Positions 50,436-62,320 of a stretch of DNA of 64,000 nucleotides are shown here, piece after piece. The DNA is from Picochlorum sp. 'celeri'. Taxonomy: Eukaryota; Chlorophyta; Trebouxiophyceae. The notes under the pieces were generated by a model that was not told the DNA's origin, ran no database searches, and saw only the letters and a program-made list of their open reading frames with translations. Each line of letters starts with the position of its first letter. Within the stretch, counting starts at the first letter, position 1. The translations under genes and the position numbers were made by a program. The DNA is taken from assembly GCA_010909725.1 (NCBI GenBank), contig JAACMV010000017.1, positions 62,001 through 126,000 of the forward strand. Direction: 5' to 3'.

Positions 50436-52281
50436 ATGGAATCTCGAGTAGTAGCATATTGTGTGCTACTATTGCTGGTGCTGGTGCTGGAAACTAGACC
50501 AGCAGTTGGAGCTCGACGTGTTCGAGGGCGACGGTTGAATCAACGTACGTTCATGGTTGATACTATACCCATATATACAAAAGGATAGTTCTTTTGCCCC
50601 GGTATGGTGGTGTCGGGCGCCACGGCTCAAAATGAGAACAACCAACCGTGTTTCTGTTATCTATCCTGCAGGCAAGGGGAACAATAGTGATGTCCGTGGC
50701 GGAAATACGGCAATCTCCATTGGTTCTGGATATTTCTGTGCTGTATCAACTAAATTAGATGTGTATTGCTGGGGGACGGAGCCAGAAAGTGGCGAGTCTA
50801 TTGTGAAACCGACAGAGGTACCGGCTGGTGGTACACAGTTCACGTCAGTGAGCGTTGGGCTTCGGTATTTGTGTGCCGTGGCAGTTGATGGTACAGCATA
50901 CTGCAAAGGGAAAGGATTTCATGGCGAGCTTGGGACTGGCGTTGCTGAAGACGTTCGAGAGGATCTGTCAGTCCCTGTCCAGGGTGGTTTGAAATTTGAC
51001 CAGGTGACGACTGGTCTGTACCATGCGTGTGGTGTGACTGTGGATGATGAATTATACTGTTGGGGAGATAATGAGTATGGTCAATTGGGTACGGGGGATG
51101 ACGCGTCATCTGCTGTGCCTGTGAAGATTGGCACTGGGTGGTCTCAGATCTCTGCTGGTGGAGATCATACATGTGGCACCAAGTTGGATGGCACTGGATA
51201 CTGCTGGGGACTGAATGATTTCCATCAAGTATCTCCAGGTGCAGAATACCAGTATGCTACTCCTCAGAAAGTGAAGGGTGCATGGAGGTCTTTGCACTCT
51301 GGATATTCATACACCCTTGGGGTTGATTCAAAGGGTAAAGGGTATGGATGGGGGCTTGCAGAGAATATAGGCGGGGATAGTGCTGCAGGGGGTCATCTTG
51401 GAGATGGAGGTGCCATGTGTTTGGACCTCAAGACTGGAAAAGTGACGTGTGAGCCTTCCAACGGGTATGCTGGGTATGCATCTTTTGTAAAGAATCCGAC
51501 CCCTATGAAGGGTGATAGGAGATGGAAAACGCTTTCTCCTGGAAAGATACCGTGTGGAATTGAAGCAAAAACAAAATATTTGTACTGTTGGGGGTACACT
51601 GCTGGGGAAGGATACGCCGCAGGCTCTCCTGGAACCAATGTTCCAGTGTTGGTGAGCAAGTCTGGTTGGAACAATGTTGCGAGTGGTATTAGCGGAGCTC
51701 GATGTGGTATTGATGATCAAGGACAAGCATATTGTTGGGGAAGAAATGAATATGACTGCGTGGATATGTGCCCTCTTGGAGATGGAAATTTGCAGAATAG
51801 CAATGTGCCAGCAAAAGTACTTTCAGTGGATAAATGGAGGTCAGACTCTAGTGATGGTGGACAAAATATAGCACCTGTCGAGCAGGAGACTGAGGTCGTA
51901 GAAGAAGATCCTTTGCCTGTTCCCGCAGAAGAGGCAGAAACTTTGCCAGTTGCCGTAGAAGAGGCAGAAAATCTGCCAATTGCCGTAGAAGAGGCAGACG
52001 CTTTGCCTTCACCAGTGCCAATACCTGTCATAGTCACTGCTCCAGAACCTTCCACAGTAGAAGACATACCTATACAAGAGATTGCTCCGATGCCCATAGA
52101 AGAAGATCAGGGGATGTCAACAACGCCTGATGCTGAAACATCAGCAGCAGGAGTTGCTCCAGTGCCCACGGAGAGCAATACCCCAGAGCCAGTTGTATCA
52201 TTGCCAGAATCTGGCACCAACATGCTTCGAAGTATAACAAATGTAGCAGTAGTATTGTGTCTTGCATTAAATTTTGTGTAA
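50436..52281 (+). CDS. Secreted RCC1-like repeat protein, probable GPI anchor
   Basis: 572 residues. Exon 1 is 50436-50544 (GTACGT donor) and exon 2 is 50672-52281 after CCTGCAG; exon 1 encodes a signal peptide (YCVLLLLVLVLETRPAVGA). RCC1/BLIP-II-type beta-propeller units recur between about residues 50 and 430, with the recurring core YCWG (for example ELYCWGDNEYGQLGTGDDAS, TGYCWGLNDFHQVSPG, AYCWGRNEYDC). Many paired cysteines suggest disulfides. A Val/Glu/Ala-Pro repeat (VEEAETLPV / VEEAENLPI / VEEADALPS) and a Pro/Ser/Glu stalk follow, ending in a short hydrophobic tail (NVAVVLCLALNFV), as in GPI-anchored proteins. A cell-wall or surface role is inferred. Confidence 0.8.
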
Positions 52282-52289
52282 CATACGAA

Positions 52290-55200
52290 TCAGTCAAGGC
52301 AGGTATATAATGCATGCATGAGAGCCTCACTTATTGTTGCGTCAGCTGTAGCAACAGTCACCGTCATCTCGCTTGGGTCCACATCACTGGCTGTGATGGA
52401 TGCCATGCATGGAATTTGCTTGACTTTTCCAGATTCGCAGTGGAAAATGCACACAGCACTCGTGTTCGGGTGACCTAGATCGACTTGAATAATTTCAAAG
52501 TTCAACATTGTCAGGATTTGCGCAATCTGTTCTGCTGTAGGGTTGCTTTGGCATTGTTTCTTCTTTCCCAATTTGAAAGGAGCTCCACTCACTTGATTCC
52601 ACCTGGTGATGAACACATTTTCCGGAATTGTCACTGGACTGCAGAATTTCGTGACAGGAGTAGGCAGTTTTAGACTCCTTGCCATTGACTCCCCTCCTGA
52701 AGTAAGGTACTGAATCTGCAATACTGGCAACGTATTGTAAGGCAGTACGCATGCCCATGTAGATTGAAGCATTATCTGCTGACCTTTCCCAATCTCGGCC
52801 GGAGCTTCAGTACAATTCACTTCAAAGTATGGTGTTGGAGGTATTGTGAATTTCTTTAATTCAAGTGTTCCTTCAGTCTTGTTTCCAACGAAAAAGTCAA
52901 TCTCCAAGTTTGACATTTTCCCACGTATTTTTAGTCCGATCTGCATATTTGAATCCTCATACAAGATACCACTCATCGAGGTGTAGAGTGATGCTAGCCA
53001 GCCATCAATGTCGTCAATCGGTTCTGTTGTGGAGGTTTGTCGCACTTCCTCTGCTACGGTAGCTTGTGTCTCCTCAATAATACTAGAGCCATTTGTAGCC
53101 TCATCTGGTATCTCTGAAGGCTCGTCATTACCGAAATCCAGCAAGTCTAGGACCTGTACAGGCTGTTGAGGTTCCATAGCTACCTCCTTGCGATCATCAT
53201 TGATTGCTGCTGTGCTCTCCACATGGACATCAGTTATTTCCGAAGGCTCGGGAGGTTCTGTTTCAAAATTAGGCTCCTTGGACGAGTCTAGCCAAGCTGG
53301 TTGTTCCCTAGCTTCTTCTGATGTACCCTCATTTCCCACGAGTTTTCGAAGCAGTACAGACTTTTTCATCTCCCATGGGGGCAAGGTTTGCAGAGCTATT
53401 TCCGCAATATTGCGGTTTGAACAGAGAGATAAGTATTCAACTGCTCGCTGCTGCACTTCGGGATCAATGCTCTTGGATTCATATGCCATCAAGTCATCAA
53501 TCTTCTTTGCAAGTTCACTGTCTGCGTCAGACCTGCAACGCATCTTCTCATAACAATTCAAGAACATTGCCTTTGCTTCTGGCGACAGACTATAATAATA
53601 TTGATGTAATAGATTAAATTGCTCCATTGTTTCCATGCTGCTCTGACGCCCATACTCCCCGACAATATATGCAGCACATTGCAGGAAGACTTCGTTTGCT
53701 ACATCTTCCTGAAGGATTTTGGTCACCTTTTCAACCGCATGAGCCTGAAGCTCCTTTTTCGCGGATACTAAATGCAGTATTGAGTGCCATATTTCATTCG
53801 AAGAGGCATCTCCAGCGCAAAGAATCAGCCTGAGCATCACATTGACGTACCACTCTGGAGAAGGAGGGAAGCGTTCTGCAAGTATCGCTGCTTTAAGGAC
53901 CAACTCTTCCCTCATGGAATAATCAGATCTTTCTATCGCCGTCAGCAACTCCTCAACAATCTCCCCAGCAGTGTCTTTATTTGCTGTCGTAAACAATAAG
54001 TTGAGAGCAACACCTGTTATTGAGGAATCTGCATCTGACATGCACGCAATAATTGTCTTTCTGTGTTGAGATATTGCCTTTGAAATCTGCCATGACTGGG
54101 ACAATCGATTGATATTCTCCAGCGCTAAATACTTCAAATTTGATTCTCGGACGGTCAAGAAACGAACCATGAGATTGACAACAAGAGGAGTTAGTTCCTC
54201 ATCTTCAATGGACACAGCAACAGCAGCAGCTTCAAAGACAATAGCGTGGGCTGCATTGTTCTTGTTCGGGTTTTTGACTGGATCATTCACTGAAAGAATT
54301 TGCTTTAATATTGCTCGCAGCCTTTTCAACATCTCAGGGTTTTCTGGAGCAGGAAAGTACTGCAGTGCTCTGAGCACTTTAACTTCTAGCCAAGGAGATG
54401 GTAGTCCATAGTATGTGTAGTCCTGAGGAACGTCTTTCTCCCGCAAACGCTCCAAGATTTCCACTAATCTTGGTATACACGCTTCATAACCTTCGTAGTT
54501 CCTTGACACGATCCCCAATAGCAACGTTGTCAGGCCCAGCAGAACACCAAGGTCTGTCTCTTCTAACAAAGCAGCCATTTTTGATCCCCAATCTTTCGCA
54601 GAAAGCAATTGATCATCAGGAGATTTTCTCAACAGTCTCAACAGACAAAGTGCTGCCTTCTTCCGCACAATAGGTCGGGTGGCCCCGTGCGCCATCACGT
54701 TCAGCACGTCGGCAGCAAGTAGTTGCGCAAACTCTGGTCCACCAACTGCAAAGAAGGGAGTACATCAACAATTGTTCCAAGCCGACATATACATTCATTC
54801 AATAAATAAAAATAAAAACACACCATTAGCAGTAAAATCCAGTGCTAGGCATTGAAATGCCTCATTCCTTGACAAAAGATCACTTCGGACCGAGTTGATC
54901 ACCAGTCTGAGCAATTCATCATTCTCACTCAAAAACATGCCGCAGACAACATAGCCAACCTGCTTCTCAGCATACCTGCATCAATTATAAACCAGATCAT
55001 ATCATATTAAATGTACATCACGTGTACCAAGCTCCAAATCGGCGTACGTTGTAGCTGCCATCATATCCATAGCTTGCTTGTGGCCAAATTCAACATCATA
55101 ACCGAGCATCTTTGTATACATCAGCTTCCACAGATATTTCCTCTTATCATATGCTGCATGGTATAAGATGATCCAAGTCAATCCAGCGTAGAAAACCGAA

Positions 55201-55453
55201 TCAAATCCACACAACATCACGTACAGGACAAGGGCTTGTTGGACGTATACTTCTTTCTGATTTTGCCCAACTCCTTCTGCACCCGTTCATGCTCTGCATC
55301 TTTCGTATTGCAATTTCTTATTTCTTGAATATAGTTCTGCAACAATATGGTGTCCAAACGAATCCGTTACAAACCAAGTTGACTCTAAATCACGACGAAA
55401 TCGAATCAAGAGCAACGCACCTTCAACCCGCGCTGATTTTCGACCTTTGCCAT
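52290..55453 (-). CDS. AP2A: AP-2 complex alpha-adaptin
   Basis: Large subunit of the clathrin adaptor AP-2 (plasma-membrane endocytosis), 952 residues in five exons that keep frame: 55453-55421, 55336-55225, 55153-55048, 54975-54824 and 54745-52290. The N-terminus (NYIQEIRNCNTKDAEHERVQ, then KELGKIRKKYTSNKP) and KRKYLWKLMYTKMLGYDVEF plus GHKQAMDMMAATTYAEKQVG match alpha-adaptin exactly in layout. The trunk continues with PTIVRKKAALCLLRL-type text (RPIVRKKAALCLLRLLRKS) and YYGLPSPWLEVKVLRALQYF. A Glu/Pro/Thr hinge (about 690-760) leads to the alpha appendage (GLKIRGKMSNLEIDFFVGNK, FITRWNQVSGAPFK). The other AP-2 subunits are not in the window. All four introns are in the first 400 coding nt. 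Confidence 0.94.
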
Positions 55454-55922
55454 GATCTGTGATTACTTTTATTTGTGATTACGTAAGAATATCGATATCA
55501 GACTCTTCTGATGTCCAGAGAACTCCGGTTCAAAAGGATTTCTTGTTTCCTTGCTTCACAGCGTGTTGAATTCCTGGGCTCCGTCACTCTCTGCCACCAA
55601 AAACTATTGATTTTACATTTGTTGAAATCATAAAATATCTGCAGCTGGTTATTGCTGTCAAAGCCTTTGTTTGCTGACAAATGACACGCTCTCCTGTCAT
55701 CTCCTTTCAAGGGGCAACAGATCATGCCACATGATGATCGTATGATCTTCGGTTCCATCATGCAGGAGGCGTAGAATCACGTGGTTTTAGAGCAATATCA
55801 GTTTGTATCATTCAATGTTCACAAGACTAGTGTGGATGAATCTCACAGACAAGAAAAGATTGATAAAACATGAAATATGGTATCATTCCAGGATTGTTCA
55901 ACCCAGGTCTAGCACGTGGGCA
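55454..55922. other. Intergenic region between two minus-strand genes
   Basis: 469 bp: promoter of AP-2 alpha and 3' side of the orphan membrane protein gene. No reliable open frame. Confidence 0.4.
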
Positions 55923-58052
55923 TCATGCAGGAAGATTAGACAGTTTCCTATTTGCTGATTTTCCAGTTGTTTGAGAGGGATTGTGCTCTGAGGTAAAGGT
56001 TTTCGCCGTAGGCGCATTCTCTCCACTCGATACCACCACATAGCCTGGCATTGAACGTGCTTTTAATGTTGTGATTGCACCGACAATGCAAAGCATCAGA
56101 ATGCCAGCGATGGCGAACATCATGAAGAGCCAGCGCATATCAAACATATCTGAATCAGATGGGACCAATGACGAAGGTCTGTATACCGAGTTTTGGAGCT
56201 TGGACACAATCAAGTCGGCAAGGCTGTCTGACTGTGATTCTGCAGCTTGTGTGGTACCTCCTGTTCTATCACTATTGTATTCAAACATGGAGACCCTGGG
56301 CAACCGTGCAGGACTATAAATATTTTGAGATTCCGAGAATGATCTAAAGAGCTGCTCAATCATCTCTGGTTCTTCCAGTCCCAGGAATTCAAGTGCTTCT
56401 GTCGAGAGTCCGCCAAATTCCTCAGGGCTCTTCATCTTGATGGCAAGGCTGATTTGGTAAGATTCGTCATCGGGCAAAAAGAATCTAGCAGCGCCATTCA
56501 AAACCTCTTCAAGATCTTCTGTAGCAGAAATAAGGTTTTGCGACTCAGCAGACCTGAACCAGGAGGGATCCGTGGCATATAATGTGACCTCATATTGTTC
56601 ATATGGCAGCACCTCAGTTTCATCGTCTGCCTGAGAGGACAAAGCACTTCTCAACCGCCTTCTTCTAGCAATCTTCTTGTCTTTCTCTATATATTGTTTA
56701 TTTGATGATTCGAATGAAGAAACAGGCTCCATATCCGGAGCATAATTGTCCTCGTATGCATACATGTATGCATCAAAGAATTCCTCTGGAATGTACACTG
56801 GTGCTGTCATTGCTTCAACCAGTGCATTTATAATCGTTGAAAGAACATCGTCGATAAGACCCTCAGCCATTGTGTCATTAGAAACAGGAATGAATACAAA
56901 CGTTGTTGTTTCCACGAAACCTGGGTTTGTCAAATATACATCCTCCTCTAACCTTGTTCTTCCTGCACTCACATCTGCCTCACCAGGAAATACAAGATAC
57001 TCTGGCAAATCGCCTTTGTTTGAGTCAATGACCGAATCTTCTATCAATCGTCGTCCATGAAGCGATTTCATACGTCCATCAGCCATATCTACATACTTTT
57101 GTCTTGCTTGCTCAGTCTTTTGCCTAATCAACTCTGCAGTCTCTTGTGAAACCCTCAGACCAGTCTCACGCAGAGATTTTATCGCCTTCAAGCTGCTTTC
57201 GGCATTTTGAAGAAGCTTCTCTCTCGACTCTGTCCAATCAATTGCACTCAAAAGCCTCCTTGAAGTATCTTGAGGAAGGTCCTCCTCCTGATCAAAATCA
57301 CTAAACACTGTGGTCATATTCCTCAGAAATTCATCAAACAGGGGATCTGATACCCCACTCTCATTCAGTGATGCGCTGCTATCTTCAACTAACTCTGGAA
57401 CAGGTACAGCCAGGCCATCAACGGCAGGTTCTGGTGCAGGCACCAATTCTCCCGATCCTTCAGCACCTCCAATGAACCCAGAGAATAGGCCCTTTGATCG
57501 ATCAAAAAATTCTGCAATCTTTCGGTACTGCTCAATCTGCTCTGAAATCTTCTTTCCACTGCTTGCAATATCCGTCAATGCAGACCTATCTGTGAGACTA
57601 TTTAGCAGATCTGCAGTGGACGTTTGGAGTGCACTCTGTGCAGCATTCTGAATGAGACGAACAGCATTCTCAATCTTGCTCTCTGCTTCCACCTTGGACT
57701 CCTCTAACCTCTTTTGCGCCTCCTGTTTCGATGTATCATCATAAATTTGACGAAGTCTCCTCCTCCCAGATCCGTGCTTTGAAATCCTGTGCCCTGTCCC
57801 TACTACTTTTTCTAAATGAGACAATGCATCCACAGAATGCTTTGATGCTTCCGAAAGATATTCTTCAAATTTTCTTCCACCATGATTGCGCCAGTTATAT
57901 AATGTATCATTCAAACGTGATAATGAGTTCTCCATATGCCTCATGAATGCATCGTGGTAGTCATGGACGTCAGATTTGGGCAAATGCGTCGCGGGGGTTG
58001 CTTGCACACACGCCAAAGTGGCGACAATGAGCATTAAATAATAATGCTTCAT
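55923..58052 (-). CDS. Orphan type I membrane protein with repeated RR(R)L sites
   Basis: 709 residues, single exon, ATG at 58052. Signal peptide (LMLIVATLACVQA), an ectodomain of about 620 residues, one transmembrane helix (641-663, WLFMMFAIAGILMLCIVGAI) and a 45-residue Ser/Thr/Asn-rich cytosolic tail. The ectodomain has a coiled-coil-prone stretch (about 105-180, EAQKRLEESKVEAESKIENA), an acidic linker, and a second helical part (280-330). Four N-x-S/T sites are visible. Basic R-R-(R)-L motifs occur at about 97-100, 265-268, 334-337 and 463-467, spaced as if they separate domains. I recognise no family. Processing by a furin-type or other protease is inference. Confidence 0.8.
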   Translation of the reverse strand: MKHYYLMLIVATLACVQATPATHLPKSDVHDYHDAFMRHMENSLSRLNDTLYNWRNHGGRKFEEYLSEASKHSVDALSHLEKVVGTGHRISKHGSGRRRLRQIYDDTSKQEAQKRLEESKVEAESKIENAVRLIQNAAQSALQTSTADLLNSLTDRSALTDIASSGKKISEQIEQYRKIAEFFDRSKGLFSGFIGGAEGSGELVPAPEPAVDGLAVPVPELVEDSSASLNESGVSDPLFDEFLRNMTTVFSDFDQEEDLPQDTSRRLLSAIDWTESREKLLQNAESSLKAIKSLRETGLRVSQETAELIRQKTEQARQKYVDMADGRMKSLHGRRLIEDSVIDSNKGDLPEYLVFPGEADVSAGRTRLEEDVYLTNPGFVETTTFVFIPVSNDTMAEGLIDDVLSTIINALVEAMTAPVYIPEEFFDAYMYAYEDNYAPDMEPVSSFESSNKQYIEKDKKIARRRRLRSALSSQADDETEVLPYEQYEVTLYATDPSWFRSAESQNLISATEDLEEVLNGAARFFLPDDESYQISLAIKMKSPEEFGGLSTEALEFLGLEEPEMIEQLFRSFSESQNIYSPARLPRVSMFEYNSDRTGGTTQAAESQSDSLADLIVSKLQNSVYRPSSLVPSDSDMFDMRWLFMMFAIAGILMLCIVGAITTLKARSMPGYVVVSSGENAPTAKTFTSEHNPSQTTGKSANRKLSNLPA

Positions 58053-59764
58053 TATTACGGCTCCTTAGTAATCAAATGTCTTCCTTTACCGATGTTGTAG
58101 ACGTGCCAAAACTCACGACACCTCGGGAATACTCTGCCCTGAACACAGTTGCTACCCCAATGGACCGTATTTGCTAATGAATTCTTTACCACACGATAGA
58201 TTTTCTAAAAATAGCTAATTATTCTACGGCATATTGTCACGCACGCGGTGAAACGTGTAGATCTGCTCCGGAGCGGTGAACTTGTTCGTGAGGACGAGGT
58301 GTCGACACCCCACCAATCGGTGATATCTTGATGAATCATAATACCAGACGATTTTCAATCATGTCAATACATATGTTCCACGAATGGATTGAAACCACAG
58401 CAGCCCTGTTGAGCATTGCCCAAACGTGTTCTCCCACCTTGCTTGCCCAAGCGCTTTGGGTAGTGGCGCCCTGAAAAAAAGTCAAAGTCAAAGGAGGCGC
58501 CTAATGTCGGTTGACAACTAACTCCTCCACTAGGACACGCCGAGCAGGTAGCGGGTTATACCAGTCTACATCCCCTAGAACACGTACGCCGGGAATGAAA
58601 GCATCATCTAAAGTTAAAGTTAATGCGGATGCTGAGTCACCAAATCCTCTCGTATGTATCGGCGATTGGGGTTTCCACTCTGCACCGCACGTGTACCCTC
58701 CCCAGATCATCCATCAGGATGAGTTTGTCATGATATCAATGGCCAATACAGACCCCAATCTATACTATAGAGGAGCAACTAGCTTTGCGCTTCCACCCAT
58801 GCTCCGATACCCCAGCATCAACAATGTAATGGCTCTCTCCACAAGCCCTTGATGGGTCGCGATGAGCTGCGCTGATCCAACTACGCTAGTAGTCCCTGAG
58901 GATACCCCATTGCAACCTACTATTGCTCAATTTCAATATTTAGATATCTTGGTGCAAGGATGATTATTAATATCCACCCACATATGCCGCTCACGGTGAA
59001 TCTTGTCTGGAGCGTGAGCATCGGACACGAACAGATATTCTCATTATCAGTCGACAATCCGCCTTCTAAACCCCTAATATTGGATTTAAAAATATAATTG
59101 ATCACTTATATATGAAGAATTCTCATGTATTCCGCCAACGAGATGCACTTGTCAAACCGAGCTTGTACGAGGCCAGGGCTGGGACAAGAAACTGATCTCT
59201 CTACGTTGGATTTTGTCCTTCCGCTCAATATATAAGATGGCACGGTACTCAGAAACATATCTGAAGATCATCCATGAGAAATCCATGGGCAGCTCGAGGC
59301 GATCTGCCTCCATCTTGGCTTCTCAATTCCCCCTCAAGAATATTCTACTGTATCCCGCATCTTACAGCGTCATGCTGCATTGCAGTGTCAAAATGGAGCT
59401 GCAATTGCACATGTGTACGAGTGTAGCGCGTAGATCTCGCGGTAACTTGGCCGGCACGAGCACTTGTTGGAGAGTTTGCCAGAGCCAAGACAGTTCCTTG
59501 GTTTAGAGTTTAGACCATAGTTTGTATTGACGCATCGCCATCACCAATCTACCTCGAATTCACGCTGCTCTAGTTCCATGACATATACTAGACCAATATC
59601 AGTCCATTCGCAGGTGAACAACCGATCTTGGAAAGGTATTTCCGTTCATCCGCTTCCCCCATGGGCACCATGGACAAACAGGCCGATGAAGCCAACGCGC
59701 CGTCCGAGATGAGAGTATCTAGTGATTCGTCGCAACCGGGTACTCCACATTTCTATTTTCCATC
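58053..59764. other. Longest gene-poor stretch of the window
   Basis: 1.7 kb without a gene I can support. A few short open frames occur. One on the minus strand (58710-58501) reads unusually like protein (GFGDSASALTLTLDDAFIPG and DWYNPLPARRVLVEELVVNR) but has no start context or family match; it may be a pseudogene fragment or an exon of an unidentified gene. No RNA gene recognised. Confidence 0.5.
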
Positions 59765-62320
59765 ATGTCTTTGAGTATGGATGATCCTCCCAACTCCCGG
59801 GTATTCGTGGTAGCCGGGAGGAATACATCGGTACGTTTAGTCTCCATGAGGTTCAGGCTCCTGGCACTCGATTTCTCCGTGTCTTCAGGGTCAGTCCAAT
59901 GGTCCATATATCTCACTCTATGCTCCCAATATTGCAGTCTGAGTACTTGAGGAATGTTTTCGAGCAGTATGGAACGGTATCTTTCGTGAAATACCTGCGA
60001 GACAAAGGTAAGGTGTCATCTCTCTTCGTGGCCAGCGAGTTTGGCTCTGTTTGTGCTGCGACCGGGGTTCTGGTGGGATGGAACGAATAGGGGGCCTCTG
60101 TGTGGCCATATGATGCGCTCAATTGCAAATTTGCCCGTGGTATTTCTGTGGGTTCGTAGACGGTGACGCAACCGTGGCCTTGGTTCCTTGTCCCATCAAG
60201 GTTCATGAGCGACCGATGGAAGCCGATGTATCTAGAAGGGTGTTGTTTGGGTACATTGGCATCCATTGTTGCATGCATGGTTGCCAATATTCCTGATCAG
60301 AGCTCACAGTTCAATGTGTATCACTTCCATGACATGGGGCGAGGGTGGATGGTGAACCTGGTTGAGTTGAGTATGTTGTCATCTGACACAGGAATGCTGA
60401 CAGGTGTCCTTTTTTTTCTGTGTGCAGGCGTGGCTTATGTCAAATATACCAAGGCATCAGCAGCGGCTTTGGCGATAGAGAATCTTCATGAGGCGACTCT
60501 GAATGGTGGACAGGGGCCGAGGCTCAAGGTTATGCTTGCAGAATCTCCCCATGCAAGGTATGTGCTTCATGCAAACACTTCCATGTTTCAGATGGGTTTG
60601 CTGCGATAATTGTCGTGGTATGGATGTTGTACTTTTACATATTAATAAATTGGTATTTATTGCTCGTAGGAACATTCCCAGGGTCCAATATAGTGAGTTT
60701 GCAGCAGAAAAGCAACCTTTGCCGGTTTCTGGAATGGACCCAGACAATGTCCCACCCAAGTCTCGTCTTTTCATGGTCGTTCCTAAGCACGCAAATGGTA
60801 GCGAAATAGAAGAAAAGATGAGAGGGTTTCCAGGAATGCAGTATTGCAAGACGGATTTGATTGCATCAAAGGGGATTGTCTTTGTCAAGTACTCGTCATC
60901 ATCAGCAGCCCACACTGCTATGGAAGCAGTGCAGGCAGCCGGGGGCATAGCCGGTTATAGGGTGAAAGTAATGCTTGCAGAGCCTAAATCACAGCGCTTT
61001 TCTGGTCCATCTAATGGAATGTATGATCCAAGAGGTGAGCAGCACTCGCTGATATCCTCCAAGTTCATGGAAAATGATCAGCGGATCTTTTATTCAGCTA
61101 GTCCAAATTACTATGATGGAATTTTGCAAAGTGATTATGGATCTGGATTTGCCCAAGGGCTGACGAGTCTCATGGGCACATTTTCTGACAAACAAGGAGG
61201 GTTTGGTGCAAGGGAGGGTCTAACCATCTCGTCTGCAAACAATGTGGATATCTCGTATGGAAGTAAATCACTTGGTGATGTGTCAGAAACCATTCATAAG
61301 CAGCATAGCAATCAAGGGCAGAATGTAGATCTGAATGCTGTTCCTCCAGGAAACCGGTTGTTCGTCGTTGTTCACAAAAGTGTGAATGAGGAAGCTCTTG
61401 CAATGGTGTTCCGCTGCTTCCCAGGAATGGAGTACCTCGATCTCAAGAGAGATCGTCTTTCTGGTCGAAGCAAAGGCTTTGCGTATGTGAAATATTATTC
61501 CCTGGATAGTGCCAAAGCGGCACAGGCCAGCCTCAATGGTATGGAGTTCCCACAAGGGAGTGGCTGCATGCTGAAAGTTTTGTTTGCAGCACCACTGAAT
61601 GTTTCGAGGGCCAGACAAGGAGAATTTTCTTCGGTAAGCGTGTCATCAACGAATTCTGATGTACAGAACTCGCCAGCAAAGGGTTTCTTTGACACGCCAT
61701 CCCAGGATGGGGTATCAGCAGCTACAAACTTTCAGCTCCCTTCCCCAAACACAAGCGATTCAGTGGGCCAGTTTGCATATGGCACGCAATACTTGATCAA
61801 TTCTGCAAGAACAGATTTGTCTTCTGCATCACACGAGAGTATAATTTCTCCACTCTCTTCTCCACTTAGGGATAGGCATGTGCAGCAAGATTGCAATGGA
61901 AACAGCAATGGTGAACAATCCTTGGGGGAGTTCAAGCTCGACTTTGGCATTTTTGAAGGTGCTGATGAGAGTCAAGAGGCCACAAATATGATGGCTGGAC
62001 TTTCACTTGGTAAATCAGAAATGGATGCGATCAGAGACTCTGTCGAATCTTCCTACGGATCGTTTTCAGCCGAAACAAAATCTTCAAAGGCGGAAAACTC
62101 GGTATACTCTGTTTTGAAGGAACCTTTGCCAGTGGAAGAGATTGAGGACATGTTCAAAAAATCTGGCCATGTAGAAAATGTGGAACTTTTTGGCTCAAAG
62201 CTGGCAAAGATTCAATTCTCTGATGAACATGCTGCAAAGCATGCCATGAGAATGGCAGATGACCTTGCTGCAGTCGTCTCCATCTCCCATCTCTTGCCAG
62301 AAAAGACAGCATATGAATGA
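59765..62320 (+). CDS. RBM45/DRB1-like RNA-binding protein with four RRMs
   Basis: 638 residues in four exons: 59765-59830, 59938-60007, 60428-60557 and 60670-62320, all with GT/AG sites that keep frame. RRM1 starts DDPPNSRVFVVAGRNTSSEY, as in RBM45, with GVAYVKYTKASAAALAIENL. RRM2 follows VPPKSRLFMVVPKHANGSEI, RRM3 starts VPPGNRLFVVVHKSVNEEAL and includes RSKGFAYVKYYSLDSAKAAQ, and a shorter RRM4 lies near the C-terminus (EIEDMFKKSGHVENVELFG). A Ser/Asn-rich linker separates RRM2 and RRM3, another RRM3 and RRM4. RBM45 binds RNA and self-associates in animals; its role in green algae is unknown. Nuclear localisation is inferred. Confidence 0.85.
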
